Shown: positions 44,102-53,391, counted from the first letter of the stretch. The stretch is DNA of 60,506 nt from Bacillota bacterium (GCA_023411795.1 JAEYOK010000023.1:1-60506); one strand, 5' to 3'. A program made the numbers and translations. The notes: generated by a model not told the origin, from the letters alone.

Positions 44102-45546
44102 ACCCCGGCACCTCCTTCGCTAACGTCCGCTTTTCTTCCAGCGGTTTGCTCATAGAAATAGGCCATTTGAAGAACCTTCGCCTCATCAAACTTCTTGCCT
44201 ATGATCTGCATACCTATAGGAAGCCCCTTGGCATCCTCGCCACAGGGAACCGAGATGGCCGGAATGCCTGCGATATTGATGGGTACGGTACAGATATCCG
44301 ACAAGTACATCTCTACCGGGCTTGCTCCCTTATAATTTAACGGGAACGCGGTATTGGGCGCCGTGGGTGCAATGAGCACATCACATTTATCAAAAACAGT
44401 GTCAAATTCCCGATTAATTTCTTCACGAATCAGGCAGGCTTTCTTATAATAGGCATCGTAATAGCCGCTGGACAACACATAGGTTCCCAGCATGATACGG
44501 CGTTTAACTTCGTCGCCGAAGCCCTCGCTTCTTGTCTTTACAATCATATCTTCGATGCTGGTATAAGATAATGCGCGATGACCGTAGCGAATGCCATCAT
44601 ATCGTCCGAGGTTGGAGGATGCTTCGGCACAGGCGATGATGTAATAGACGGGAAGCGCAATCTTCAAGGCCGGCAGTCTGATACTTTCAATGATTGCACC
44701 ATTCTTTTCAAACAGGGTGATTGCTTCCATAATCTTTGATTTGATCTCCGGATTGATCCCGTCAAAGAACTCTTCGGCCACACCGATGCGTACACCCTTG
44801 ACATCCCTATCCAAAGCTTGGGCAAGATCTAAATCTATACTGGTCTGATCTCGTTTATCGCCTCCTTTGATAGCATCGAAAACGATGGCAGCGTCCTTCA
44901 CGTTTGAAGTCAGGGGACCAATCTGGTCCAGAGAGCTGCCGTAAGCGATGAGCCCATAACGAGATACCGCACCATAGGTGGGTTTTAATCCGACAACACC
45001 GCAGAAAGAAGCCGGTTGACGGATGGAACCACCGGTATCCGAGCCCAGGCTATACACCGCAAGATCGGCGCATACTACCGAAGCCGAGCCGCCCGAAGAA
45101 CCGCCGGTGACATAGGTTGTGTTTATTGGATTCAATGGAGCACCATAGCAGCTAGTCTCGGAAGTACTTCCCATGGCAAACTCATCCATATTGGTCTTGC
45201 CCAGAAGCACTACACCATGGGCTTTCAGCTTCTTCCAGACAGTGGCGTCATAATAAGGCCGGAAGCCGTCAAGTATATTGGAACAACAGGTGGTCGGAAG
45301 CCCGTCAGTGCAAATATTGTCCTTCAGAGCCATGGGAATACCGCAGAGTAACGGGGCATCGCTTTCCTTGAGCATTCTGTCAGCCTGCTCAGCCGCCTGA
45401 AGGGCAGTTTCAAAGGTCAGGTGCACATAGGCATTGAGGGTCGGATTCTTTTCTTCTATGGCACCGATATATTGTTTTGTCAGCTCCAATGCTGAAATCT
45501 CGCGTTTGCGAAGCTTAGAGGCAAATTCAAATATTCCCGCTCTCAT
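44098..45546 (-). CDS. gatA: Asp-tRNA(Asn)/Glu-tRNA(Gln) amidotransferase subunit A
   Basis: 482 residues, an amidase-signature glutaminase. The Ser-cisSer-Lys triad is visible as Lys in MALKDNICT, Ser in GSDTGGSIRQP and the second Ser in the GGSSGGSAS segment. It releases ammonia from glutamine and passes it to GatB. It overlaps gatC and gatB by 4 bp each (ATGA). Confidence 0.96.
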   Translation of the reverse strand: MRAGIFEFASKLRKREISALELTKQYIGAIEEKNPTLNAYVHLTFETALQAAEQADRMLKESDAPLLCGIPMALKDNICTDGLPTTCCSNILDGFRPYYDATVWKKLKAHGVVLLGKTNMDEFAMGSTSETSCYGAPLNPINTTYVTGGSSGGSASVVCADLAVYSLGSDTGGSIRQPASFCGVVGLKPTYGAVSRYGLIAYGSSLDQIGPLTSNVKDAAIVFDAIKGGDKRDQTSIDLDLAQALDRDVKGVRIGVAEEFFDGINPEIKSKIMEAITLFEKNGAIIESIRLPALKIALPVYYIIACAEASSNLGRYDGIRYGHRALSYTSIEDMIVKTRSEGFGDEVKRRIMLGTYVLSSGYYDAYYKKACLIREEINREFDTVFDKCDVLIAPTAPNTAFPLNYKGASPVEMYLSDICTVPINIAGIPAISVPCGEDAKGLPIGMQIIGKKFDEAKVLQMAYFYEQTAGRKADVSEGGAGV

Positions 45547-45836
45547 TTTTTGCTCCTTTCCACGCTAAAGAATCCGTTATACCCTTCGACATTGGAAAGA
45601 ATTTTATCATCGGGCAGGGACGGCGCTACCTCGTCGGGGCGCAGCGCTTCAAATGATACCATCCTGGCACCGATGCTCCTAATCTGTTCGGTTCCGCCCT
45701 CGATGGATTGGTTGATGGTATCGGCAAATGCAACAATTGCATCGAATTCAGCCGTAAATCTTTCGAGCTCTTCATCGGAAAAGCTCAGCTTTGCTAGCCT
45801 GGCGAGCTTTTCAATCTCAGTTTTTGTTACTTCCAT
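45543..45836 (-). CDS. gatC: Asp-tRNA(Asn)/Glu-tRNA(Gln) amidotransferase subunit C
   Basis: 97 residues; stabilises the GatA-GatB complex. Family features: VTKTEIEKLARLAKLSFSDE, then a helix ending LRPDEVAPSLPDDKIL. The start at MEVTKTE has GGAGA 8 nt upstream; longer starts are possible (ATG two codons before). Confidence 0.93.
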   Translation of the reverse strand: MEVTKTEIEKLARLAKLSFSDEELERFTAEFDAIVAFADTINQSIEGGTEQIRSIGARMVSFEALRPDEVAPSLPDDKILSNVEGYNGFFSVERSKK

Positions 45837-45869
45837 AATCATCTCTCCATTCTGACGCGTCATACTTAA

Positions 45870-47615
45870 TCAATGTCTGATCTTAATATGCACCTCACGC
45901 AACTGCTGTTCTGTCACTTCGTTTGGAGATCCGCACATCAGATCCTGTGCACTGCTGCACATGGGGAAGGCAATGACCTCGCGAATGTTATCTTCATTTT
46001 TTAGGAGCATGATCATACGGTCAACACCCGGCGCCATTCCGGCATGTGGCGGTGCGCCGTACTGGAATGCATTGTAGAGCGCACCGAACTTCTGTTTCAG
46101 GGTCTCTACATCATAGCCCGCAATTTCGAAAGCCTTCTCCATGATATCCATATTATGGTTCCGGACCGCGCCTGAGGAGAGTTCAACGCCATTGCATACG
46201 ATATCATACTGGTAGGCCAGGATATCCAAGGGCTCCTTCGTGGTCAGCGCCTCCAGCCCACCCTGCGGCATTGAGAAGGGGTTATGGGTAAATTGTGTTT
46301 TTCCGGTCTCTTCATCGATTTCATACATTGGAAAATCATTGACATAACAGAAACGATAGGCCTTTTTCTCACAGATGTCAAGGCGCTTGCCCAGCTCATT
46401 TCTTATTTGTCCTGCGTACTTGCAGGCTAACTCTTCCTTATCAGCAATGAAGAATATCACATCGCCAGCAATGAGGCCGACAATTTGAGCCAGCTCCCCT
46501 TTAAGTTCCTCGGGTATGAATTTATCGATGGGGCCCTTATATGTCATATCCTCTTGAATCTCAAGATAGCCGAGTCCGCCCATACCAATGGATTGCGCGA
46601 ATTCCAACAGTTTTTCATGGAAGCCCTTGGACATTTCGGCATGGACCTTGATGGCTCTTACTGTCTTGTTGTGGAATGGCTTGAAGGTGCATCTCTGGAA
46701 GAAATCGGTCAGATCGATGATGCGTAATGGGTTGCGAAGATCCGGCTTGTCAGTGCCGAACTCCAGCATGGCCTGCTTATAGCTGATGGCTGGGAATGGT
46801 GCCCCAGTGATCTCATATCCTTCTGGTGCGAACTTTTTAAAGGTTTCCCCCAGTACCTCCTCGCCAACGCGGAACACATCCTCCTGGGTAGCAAAGCTCA
46901 TTTCAAAATCAAGCTGGTAGAATTCGCCGGGTGAGCGGTCGGCACGCGCATCCTCGTCGCGGAAGCAGGGGGCGATCTGAAAATATTTATCAAACCCGGA
47001 GACCATCAATAGCTGCTTATAGATCTGAGGGGCCTGGGGCAATGCATAGAATTTGCCTTTGTACTTTCTGGAAGGAACGATATAGTCCCTCGCCCCTTCG
47101 GGGGAAGATACGGACAAAATGGGCGTTTGGATTTCAACAAATCCTTTCTCTGTCATCTTCTGTCTTAAAAAGCTGATTACCTGGGACCTGAAGAGGATGT
47201 TCTCCTTCACCTTCCGGTTTCTCAAATCAAGATAACGATACTTTAAACGCACTTCCTCACGAATTTCCTTAGAGGTAGCCACCTCAAAGGGCAAATCCTT
47301 GTAGACCCGGCCCAAGAGAATTACCTTGTGCGCCTCCAGTTCTATGGTTCCCGTTGGAATCTTGGGATTATAGGTTTCCTCATCCCGGATTTCAATCAAA
47401 CCTTCAATGGACAAGCATTCTTCTTTTCTGATGCCTTTCAAAAGCTCTGTGTTTCTGAAGACAACCTGCATGACACCGTACATATCCCGCAGGTCGATGA
47501 AGGACACACCGCCGTGATCCCGGATGTTTTCCACCCAACCGGCAATTCTTTGAACGGTACCGATGTCCTTTTCAGTGATTTGATCCATTTTTTTTGTGCG
47601 ATAAATCTCAGACAT
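45870..47615 (-). CDS. aspS: Aspartyl-tRNA synthetase, probably non-discriminating
   Basis: 581 residues, bacterial-type class II synthetase. It has the OB-fold anticodon domain, motif 2 with FRDEDARADRSPGEFYQLDFE, the GAD insert and motif 3 (APGVDRM). In the anticodon domain the sequence reads IRDHGGVSF with His34, as in the non-discriminating enzyme of Pseudomonas aeruginosa (His31), where the discriminating E. coli enzyme has Leu. So it probably charges both tRNA(Asp) and tRNA(Asn), the latter being completed by GatCAB downstream. Confidence 0.95.
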   Translation of the reverse strand: MSEIYRTKKMDQITEKDIGTVQRIAGWVENIRDHGGVSFIDLRDMYGVMQVVFRNTELLKGIRKEECLSIEGLIEIRDEETYNPKIPTGTIELEAHKVILLGRVYKDLPFEVATSKEIREEVRLKYRYLDLRNRKVKENILFRSQVISFLRQKMTEKGFVEIQTPILSVSSPEGARDYIVPSRKYKGKFYALPQAPQIYKQLLMVSGFDKYFQIAPCFRDEDARADRSPGEFYQLDFEMSFATQEDVFRVGEEVLGETFKKFAPEGYEITGAPFPAISYKQAMLEFGTDKPDLRNPLRIIDLTDFFQRCTFKPFHNKTVRAIKVHAEMSKGFHEKLLEFAQSIGMGGLGYLEIQEDMTYKGPIDKFIPEELKGELAQIVGLIAGDVIFFIADKEELACKYAGQIRNELGKRLDICEKKAYRFCYVNDFPMYEIDEETGKTQFTHNPFSMPQGGLEALTTKEPLDILAYQYDIVCNGVELSSGAVRNHNMDIMEKAFEIAGYDVETLKQKFGALYNAFQYGAPPHAGMAPGVDRMIMLLKNEDNIREVIAFPMCSSAQDLMCGSPNEVTEQQLREVHIKIRH

Positions 47616-47679
47616 AAAATCTCTCCCTTCTCATCTCTCTTTGCTGATTTCACTGTGTCGGGAGAGCACTTATAGATAC

Positions 47680-47947
47680 AAAAAACTGCCCGCCCGAAAT
47701 ATAAGAATTTCAGGGCGAACAGCACTATCATCGTCCGCGGTACCACCTGAATTACTGCACTACTTTGTGCAATCACTCCTTAGTGTCTGCCGTTGTAACG
47801 TTCGGCTTACGTCGCACCTACTCGTCGAGAGACTTTCAGCTTGAAGCTGGTGAAGTGTTATTCGCGTGAATTCACTTTACAGGGTTCTCACTATTCCCCG
47901 CTCACTGTGAATGATAATTCATGCTACTTCTCTTCGTCTTTGCTTTG
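47680..47947 (-). promoter_or_regulatory. T-box leader of aspS-gatCAB, probable AAC (Asn) specifier
   Basis: The minus-strand RNA has the T-box AGGTGGTACCGCGG (around 47734-47748), a terminator GCCCTGAAAT with ATTTCGGGC plus TTTTTT (47680-47716), and a stem I starting with GACGAAGAGAAGTA. In my fold GCATGAAT pairs with ATTCACGC and GAAG with CTTC, leaving the internal loop GAATAACA opposite the AGTA motif; AAC is then the specifier (Asn), and GAA (Glu) also occurs in the loop. It would sense uncharged tRNA(Asn). The gap 47616-48015 holds only this leader and its promoter. Confidence 0.88.
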
Positions 47948-47953
47948 CCCAAT

Positions 47954-47983
47954 ATTATAATATAATTAAGCTTAATCTGTCAA
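47954..47983 (-). promoter_or_regulatory. Promoter of the aspS-gatCAB operon
   Basis: Minus strand: consensus TTGACA (47978-47983), 18-bp spacer, TATAAT (47954-47959). Transcription would begin a few bases before the T-box stem I. Confidence 0.8.
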
Positions 47984-48015
47984 TAGAAATTTTTATGCGA
48001 AAATTTCAAAATGTA

Positions 48016-48804
48016 TCAAATCAGTCTATCTTTGCGAAAGCCTGCAGTCATAAAACGCCATGCCACCTTTCTATTAGTCAACCAAGCGATTTCAGCGTTA
48101 TTCCTGGTATTGCCAAGTATTTTGGGTATAAAGAATTTGGCGACCGTTTCAGGTTTGTCAGCCAAAATGTTGAATATCTTTCTGAATTTTTTATCTGTGA
48201 TGACCTCAGACTGTTCCCCATCGGGTGTTTTTGTGATAAAATCGGTCAGCATCATTCCGGGCGATAATCGTCCTGCTGTTATGCCAGTACCCTTAAGTTC
48301 CCTAGCAAGTCCTTTCATAAAGTAAGTTAATGCACACTTGGTGGTCCCATAAAGGATTGCTTTTACCTGTATCATATTGTTAGAGCCCAGGCCTTCCATA
48401 CTGTATATCGCGCCATATCCTTGCTTTAACATTTCTGTTGTTGCAATCTGAGAACCATATATCATACCGAGAATATTGGTTTTTATGACGTTTTCAGTAT
48501 AAGTTTCACCTGTTTCCCACGAAAACTTGTGCGGCGTGTTTTGTCCCGCGTTATTGATCCATATATCTATACCGCCCCACCGCTCCAAGGAAGCATCCCA
48601 TAGGTTTTGCAGACTTTCTTTATCCTGGACATTGCATCGAATATAGATATATCTTTCTTTAAATGGCATCAGATCAGTGTGAGCTGTTTCCGGCAGGTCT
48701 TCTCCCCTACCAGATAGCGTAACATTACATCCGGCTTGCAGGAACTCCTTTGCCATCGAAAAACCAATGCCATGAGTACTACCGGTTATCACCACATTTT
48801 TCAC
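48016..48804 (-). CDS. Short-chain dehydrogenase/reductase
   Basis: 262 residues. NAD(P)-binding ITGSTHGIGFSMAKEF at the N-terminus, WINNAGQ, and a catalytic YGTTKCAL (Tyr-x-x-x-Lys). The Ser normally preceding is replaced by the region IYSMEGLGS. The C-terminal part is longer than the SDR minimum. Substrate unknown; it is a single gene convergent to nothing nearby, with the aspS promoter 150 bp away. Confidence 0.87.
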   Translation of the reverse strand: MKNVVITGSTHGIGFSMAKEFLQAGCNVTLSGRGEDLPETAHTDLMPFKERYIYIRCNVQDKESLQNLWDASLERWGGIDIWINNAGQNTPHKFSWETGETYTENVIKTNILGMIYGSQIATTEMLKQGYGAIYSMEGLGSNNMIQVKAILYGTTKCALTYFMKGLARELKGTGITAGRLSPGMMLTDFITKTPDGEQSEVITDKKFRKIFNILADKPETVAKFFIPKILGNTRNNAEIAWLTNRKVAWRFMTAGFRKDRLI

Positions 48805-49055
48805 AAAGCATCACTCCTATCTTTTCATTACACATTGACAATTATGCTATCATGTTACTCACCAAGCTATGACATCTAACCTGCTCTATCACCAGACTAA
48901 CACATTTAATCTGTTCACTCAATTAAAAACTTCTCTTTCTTGGATATATTTCCATAAACCGATAAATCTGATTTAAATTTTGTAACATTAAACCTACCCG
49001 GAGTTTTATGTAAAAAAATAAAATAAGCTAGTGAAAAAAGTAAGTTAATACATTC

Positions 49056-49084
49056 TTGACATAAAATGAATTTTCCCCTATAAT
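49056..49084 (+). promoter_or_regulatory. Consensus promoter of the amino acid ABC operon
   Basis: TTGACA (49056-49061), exactly 17 bp, TATAAT (49079-49084). The start of transcription is expected near 49091. The earlier part of the 372-bp gap (48805-49050) is AT-rich and I see no gene in it. Confidence 0.85.
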
Positions 49085-49100
49085 TAATAGCATTCAAGAT

Positions 49101-49132
49101 AATGGCGTCTGATTTTCAGGCGCCATTTTTTT
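49101..49132 (+). terminator. Leader terminator/attenuator of the amino acid ABC operon
   Basis: AATGGCGTCTGA and TCAGGCGCCATT pair over 12 bp (one T-G wobble) around a TTT loop, followed by seven T. It begins about 10 bases after the predicted transcription start and 45 bp before the first gene. Confidence 0.88.
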
Positions 49133-49176
49133 ATTTAGTTAGATCCCCTAACATGATTTGGAAAGGAGGTGGCCTC

Positions 49177-49899
49177 ATGATCAGGATGGAAAATGTAAAT
49201 AAGTTTTTTGGGGATCTTCATGTACTTAAAAGCTTAAACCTGGAAGTTGCAGAGGGCGAGAAACTGGTTATAATCGGGCCTTCGGGGTCGGGGAAATCTA
49301 CAGCTATCCGGTGTTTAAACTTTCTGGAGACTCCCACCAGCGGAAGCGTCTATATTAATGGTGAGAAATTAACTTCAAAGAATAGAACCAAGTTGGTCAG
49401 GGAGTCAATCTCTATGGTTTTTCAGCAATTTAATCTTTATCCCCATATGACTGTATTAAAAAATCTGACGCTGGCTCCTTTGAAATTGCATAAGAAAAGT
49501 AAAAAAGAAGCTGATGATCTGGCATATCATTACCTTGATATTGTCGGACTAAGGGAAAAGGCTCACGTTTACCCATCTACCCTATCGGGAGGACAGCAGC
49601 AGCGTATAGCGATTGCTCGTGCACTGTGTGCCCAGACAAAGATTATTCTGTTTGATGAGCCCACATCTGCACTTGACCCTGAAACCATCCAGGAAGTTCT
49701 GGATGTAATGATTAAGTTGGCCAAAGAAAATATAACCATGGTTGTGGTTACACATGAAATGGGGTTTGCACGACAAGTTGCGGACAGGATTGTATTTATG
49801 GAGGATGGCCAGATTATTGAAGAGGGCGTGCCGGAGCACTTCTTTACAAATCCTGAGAATGAAAGGGTTAAGCAATTTCTCAGCAAGATCATCCGTTAA
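49177..49899 (+). CDS. Polar amino acid ABC transporter ATPase (GlnQ-like)
   Basis: 240 residues. Walker A GPSGSGKS, signature LSGGQQQRIAIARAL, Walker B ILFDEPTSALDPE, switch THEMGFAR. These are standard for polar amino acid importers. The ORF extends upstream, but ATG 49177 has AAAGGAGGTG upstream and starts MIRMENVNKFF like the family. It is first in the operon of ATPase, binding protein, two permeases and a kinase-like gene. Confidence 0.93.
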   Translation: MIRMENVNKFFGDLHVLKSLNLEVAEGEKLVIIGPSGSGKSTAIRCLNFLETPTSGSVYINGEKLTSKNRTKLVRESISMVFQQFNLYPHMTVLKNLTLAPLKLHKKSKKEADDLAYHYLDIVGLREKAHVYPSTLSGGQQQRIAIARALCAQTKIILFDEPTSALDPETIQEVLDVMIKLAKENITMVVVTHEMGFARQVADRIVFMEDGQIIEEGVPEHFFTNPENERVKQFLSKIIR

Positions 49900-49997
49900 G
49901 GAGTGTATCAAATCTAAAGAAATGGTGGTATTAGCCGAAAACAGGATATTCCTGATAAACCAAAAATATATTTTTGTGAATAAGGAGGTAATGTAAA

Positions 49998-50888
49998 ATG
50001 AAAAGCTCAAAAAAAATTGTATGTTTATTGCTCAGTGTATTAATGCTTATATCCCTCTTGGCAGGCTGTGGTGGTAAGGCCAGCAGTAGTAGCGCAACAC
50101 CGACACCTGCAAGTCCTTCTTCAGGCGGAGAAACAAAATATTCACCAGACGTACAAGCGATTATTGACCGCGGTGTGCTTAGAGTAGGCGTTAAGAATGC
50201 CGTTATCGGTTTTGGTTATCAAGATCTGTTAACAAAGGAATACTCCGGACTTGAAATATCATTGGCTGAGAAAATTGCTGAGAAGCTGGGTGTTGACGTC
50301 GAGTATACTGCCGTAACAGCTGCTACTCGTACCGAGCTTTTGGACTCCGGTGATATCGATTGCGTGCTTGCAACCTTTACTATCACAGAGGAAAGAAAGA
50401 AGAACTGGGATTTCTCAACACCTTACTATACAGACTATGTTACCGTTCTGGTTGAAGACTCTTCAGGAATTAAGTCTCTCAAAGATATAGTAGGTAAGAA
50501 GGTGGGGGTATCCTCCGGTTCAACCTCTGCAAAGGCGCTGGTTAAGGCCATGATTGAAAATGGCGTCGTTAGCGGAGACGGCTTTAGTGATGATACCTTT
50601 GATCCTGCAACCTGGACCACCGGTGTTACCTTCCAGCAGTTCGATGACTATCCGACAATCTCAACGGCTTTAAGCGCTAAGGAAGTAGATGCCTTCTGCG
50701 TGGATAAGTCCATCCTTGCCGTATACCATACCGAGGGCAGATCCTATATTGAGGAGAAATTCGCACCTCAGAACTATGGTGTTGCAACCAAGAAAGGTTC
50801 CGGGTTCTCGCCCTTTGTAGAAGAGCTTATTACTGGATGGTTGGATGACGGAACCATAAGCAGCTTGATTAAAGAAAATAACTTATAG
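49998..50888 (+). CDS. Polar amino acid ABC transporter substrate-binding lipoprotein
   Basis: 296 residues with a lipoprotein signal (LLAGC, Cys ~24), then a Ser/Thr/Pro-rich spacer and a type II binding fold: GVLRVGVKNAVIGFGY, IAEKLGVDVEYTAV, SGDIDCVLATFTITEER and KKVGVSSGSTSAKAL. The binding-site ATRTELL and RKKNWDFS resemble acidic amino acid (Glu/Asp) or glutamine binders. The ligand is not settled. RBS AAGGAGGT. Confidence 0.9.
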   Translation: MKSSKKIVCLLLSVLMLISLLAGCGGKASSSSATPTPASPSSGGETKYSPDVQAIIDRGVLRVGVKNAVIGFGYQDLLTKEYSGLEISLAEKIAEKLGVDVEYTAVTAATRTELLDSGDIDCVLATFTITEERKKNWDFSTPYYTDYVTVLVEDSSGIKSLKDIVGKKVGVSSGSTSAKALVKAMIENGVVSGDGFSDDTFDPATWTTGVTFQQFDDYPTISTALSAKEVDAFCVDKSILAVYHTEGRSYIEEKFAPQNYGVATKKGSGFSPFVEELITGWLDDGTISSLIKENNL

Positions 50889-50962
50889 TAATACTGCTGA
50901 CTAATTTTAGTGGAACATCATCAGGAATCATTGGCATAAAGAATTGAACAGGAGGAAATGGT

Positions 50963-51697
50963 ATGGAGGGTATATTTTCTATAGATGGTTGGGAAAAAGT
51001 ATGGACTTTCCGTTCCACCTTTCTTCTGGGGCTGGTGAATAGCGGCAGAATGGCATTGTTCGCTTTGCTGCTATCATTGGTTCTCGGGTTAATCTTTGGG
51101 TTGATGGCTACCAGCAACAAAACATTCTTAAGGGGAATAAGCCGCGTTTATGTGGAGCTGATACAGAACACACCACTGGTTCTTCAGTTGTGTTTTCTGT
51201 ATTACGCTCTTGCTTTTTCGGGAAACAGTATGGGAATCATCACTACCGGTACCATTTCTCTGGGTTTCTATCAAGGCGCCTATATGTCTGAGGTTGTACG
51301 AGCCGGAATTGGGTCTATACCTAAGGGACAGTTTGAGGCTGCTGAATCGCAAGGGTTTAACTACATAGGAAAAATGTATTACGTTATTTTGCCCCAAAGT
51401 ATTAAGATAATCCTTCCTCCCATGGCTAACCAGGTTGTCAATTTGATAAAAAACACTTCTTGTCTTTACATCATCGGAGGGGCCGATCTTATCTCTTTAA
51501 CCTACAGCTTTGTAACAGGCGCTTCAACCGGAGGAGCCTATGCCCCTGCATACCTGGTAACCGGACTTCTGTTCTTCATTGTTTGCTTTCCCCTTTCAAC
51601 CCTTGCAAGCACATGGGAGAATTCTCTGAAGAAGAGAGAGTTAAGGACGGTTGTTGCGCATAATACGCTGACAGAAGGGATGGTGGCTAAGCAATGA
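50963..51697 (+). CDS. Polar amino acid ABC transporter permease 1
   Basis: 244 residues with five TM helices and the conserved EAA-like loop GAYMSEVVRAGIGSIPKGQFEAAESQGF (HisM/GlnP family). It overlaps the second permease gene by 4 bp, so the two form a heterodimeric channel. Confidence 0.92.
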   Translation: MEGIFSIDGWEKVWTFRSTFLLGLVNSGRMALFALLLSLVLGLIFGLMATSNKTFLRGISRVYVELIQNTPLVLQLCFLYYALAFSGNSMGIITTGTISLGFYQGAYMSEVVRAGIGSIPKGQFEAAESQGFNYIGKMYYVILPQSIKIILPPMANQVVNLIKNTSCLYIIGGADLISLTYSFVTGASTGGAYAPAYLVTGLLFFIVCFPLSTLASTWENSLKKRELRTVVAHNTLTEGMVAKQ

Positions 51698-52461
51698 ATA
51701 CATTGGGTGATAGCTTGTCCATGCTGAAAAATCCGACGGTTCTTAGCTACATATTATCAGGAATTGCCTTTACATTAATTATATCCGTCTTAGCTGTCGG
51801 AATTGGTCTGCTTTTAGGCTCCATCCTTGCACTTGTCAGAAATTACTGCAACAGTAAACGCAACAGAATAATCAAATGGTTGGCTACGGCTTATATTGAG
51901 ATTTTCAGAAATACGCCTCTTTTGTTGTGGATATTTATTTGCCTGGTGTTCTTCCCGGTGCCGGAATTTCTATCCAAGAAAATGTTCGGTCTAACTTCGG
52001 TAGAGGTAAAGCTGTTGTTTAAAGGCTCCATGGCTCTGATTCTATTCACTTCCTCAGTCATTGCCGAGATTGTGAGGGGTGGTTTGAACTCCGTGGCCCA
52101 TGGACAATTTGAAGCCGGACATTCTCAGGGCTTTAATACAGTACAGATTATGATCTACATTGTACTGCCCCAGGCTTACAGAAATATTGTTCCCACCTTG
52201 CTCAGCCAGGTTATCACAACCATTAAGGACTCTTCCTATCTGGCAAATATCGCAGTTATTGAGCTGATGAGCAGGGTAAAAACCTTGCTGAGTGCGGCAA
52301 ACAGATACAACGGCACCGGTTCCATAAATGTTTCGGATGTCTTTGTTCTGTTTGGCTTTGCAGCTATTATTTATTTTGTCATTAACTTTCTATTGTCCTC
52401 ACTGGTCAGATATATACAAAAGCATCCTCGGATTCCAAAGGCTACAACCCGTACGTCCTAA
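51694..52461 (+). CDS. Polar amino acid ABC transporter permease 2
   Basis: 255 residues, five TM helices, EAA-like loop SSVIAEIVRGGLNSVAHGQF then EAGHSQGF. Partner of permease 1 in the importer; the last ~30 residues are basic and cytoplasmic. Confidence 0.92.
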   Translation: MNTLGDSLSMLKNPTVLSYILSGIAFTLIISVLAVGIGLLLGSILALVRNYCNSKRNRIIKWLATAYIEIFRNTPLLLWIFICLVFFPVPEFLSKKMFGLTSVEVKLLFKGSMALILFTSSVIAEIVRGGLNSVAHGQFEAGHSQGFNTVQIMIYIVLPQAYRNIVPTLLSQVITTIKDSSYLANIAVIELMSRVKTLLSAANRYNGTGSINVSDVFVLFGFAAIIYFVINFLLSSLVRYIQKHPRIPKATTRTS

Positions 52462-52485
52462 AAACCGCGCAAGGGAGGTTTACTT

Positions 52486-53079
52486 ATGGAGAACTATGTT
52501 GTTACGATATCAAGACAATTTGCCAGCTTCGGACGATCAATCGCTCAAAAGTTGTCTAAGGAGCTTTCTGTGGAGTTCTATGACAGAGATATCGTTGAAG
52601 CCACAGCAAAGAGGATGGGGCAGCCAATACCGGTCATAAGCAATGAGGAAGAAAACGTACATCCTGTTTTCTTCAGGAGAAAATATCCTTTAGGTATGGG
52701 TGTGGCCATAATTCAGGATGAAATATTTAGTGTTCAATCAAACATTATCCGGGATATTGCCCAAAGAGAATCCTGCATTATCGTAGGAAGATGCGCCGGC
52801 TACGTATTAAGAGATCATCCTCGATGCCTGAATGTATTTGTTTATTCACCCTATGAGCGCAGACTTAAGAATTGCACAGAAGCCCTGCAAATGGATATAA
52901 AAGTGGCAAAGAAAATGATCAGGGATGTTGACAAGGCAAGAGAAAACTATCGTCAACGTTATTGCCCTGAATTGAAAAATGTATACGACGGCTACGATAT
53001 CATGATTGACAGTAGCCGATTCGGCATTGAAAAGAGCGCAAAAATTCTGGCCGATATTGTAAGGAGTCAACTCCTATAG
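52486..53079 (+). CDS. Cytidylate-kinase-like family protein
   Basis: 197 residues of the AAA_26 cytidylate-kinase-like family: VVTISRQFASFGRSIAQKL at the N-terminus (the family's SxGG loop is degenerate here, ASFGR), EFYDRDIVEATAKRMG, and IIVGRCAGYVLRDHP. It is 24 bp behind the permease in the same operon. Members are often found next to transporters, with no clear role in nucleotide metabolism. The substrate is unknown. Confidence 0.85.
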   Translation: MENYVVTISRQFASFGRSIAQKLSKELSVEFYDRDIVEATAKRMGQPIPVISNEEENVHPVFFRRKYPLGMGVAIIQDEIFSVQSNIIRDIAQRESCIIVGRCAGYVLRDHPRCLNVFVYSPYERRLKNCTEALQMDIKVAKKMIRDVDKARENYRQRYCPELKNVYDGYDIMIDSSRFGIEKSAKILADIVRSQLL

Positions 53080-53210
53080 TACTCAGAATCTGTACAATTT
53101 CCTTGTCATGCCTGAAAATCAATTCATTAATTCTTTTTATTATAATGATACGTTATATGCGATTTTAAATCACTATATAAATGGTTTGATACAGTTTGAC
53201 ACATTAAAAA

Positions 53211-53230
53211 AGAGGAGCCTTTGCTCCTCT
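53211..53230. terminator. Hairpin after the amino acid ABC operon
   Basis: AGAGGAGC and GCTCCTCT pair perfectly around CTTT. A run of A precedes it, giving a U-run only on the minus strand; on the plus strand TAATTACATTT follows. Probably a (bidirectional) terminator. The rest of the 312-bp gap 53080-53391 holds the TetR promoter. Confidence 0.55.
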
Positions 53231-53312
53231 AATTACATTTAGCTGATTATTTCCCTTCCGCTCCAATGAAAATCATTCACCAAGGTAGAATTGAAAAAAA
53301 TACAACAAGTGC

Positions 53313-53361
53313 TTGACGATAAAGGTAAATTTTGTTATCATTTATTTACCAACCGTTTGGT
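53313..53361 (+). promoter_or_regulatory. TetR gene promoter and operator
   Basis: TTGACG (53313-53318), 17-bp spacer, TATCAT (53336-53341); operator ACCAACCGTTTGGT (53348-53361) around the transcription start, 11/14 identical to the operator at 54014-54027. Confidence 0.78.
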
Positions 53362-53391
53362 TGTTTTATTTAAATTTTGGAGGTCTACATT

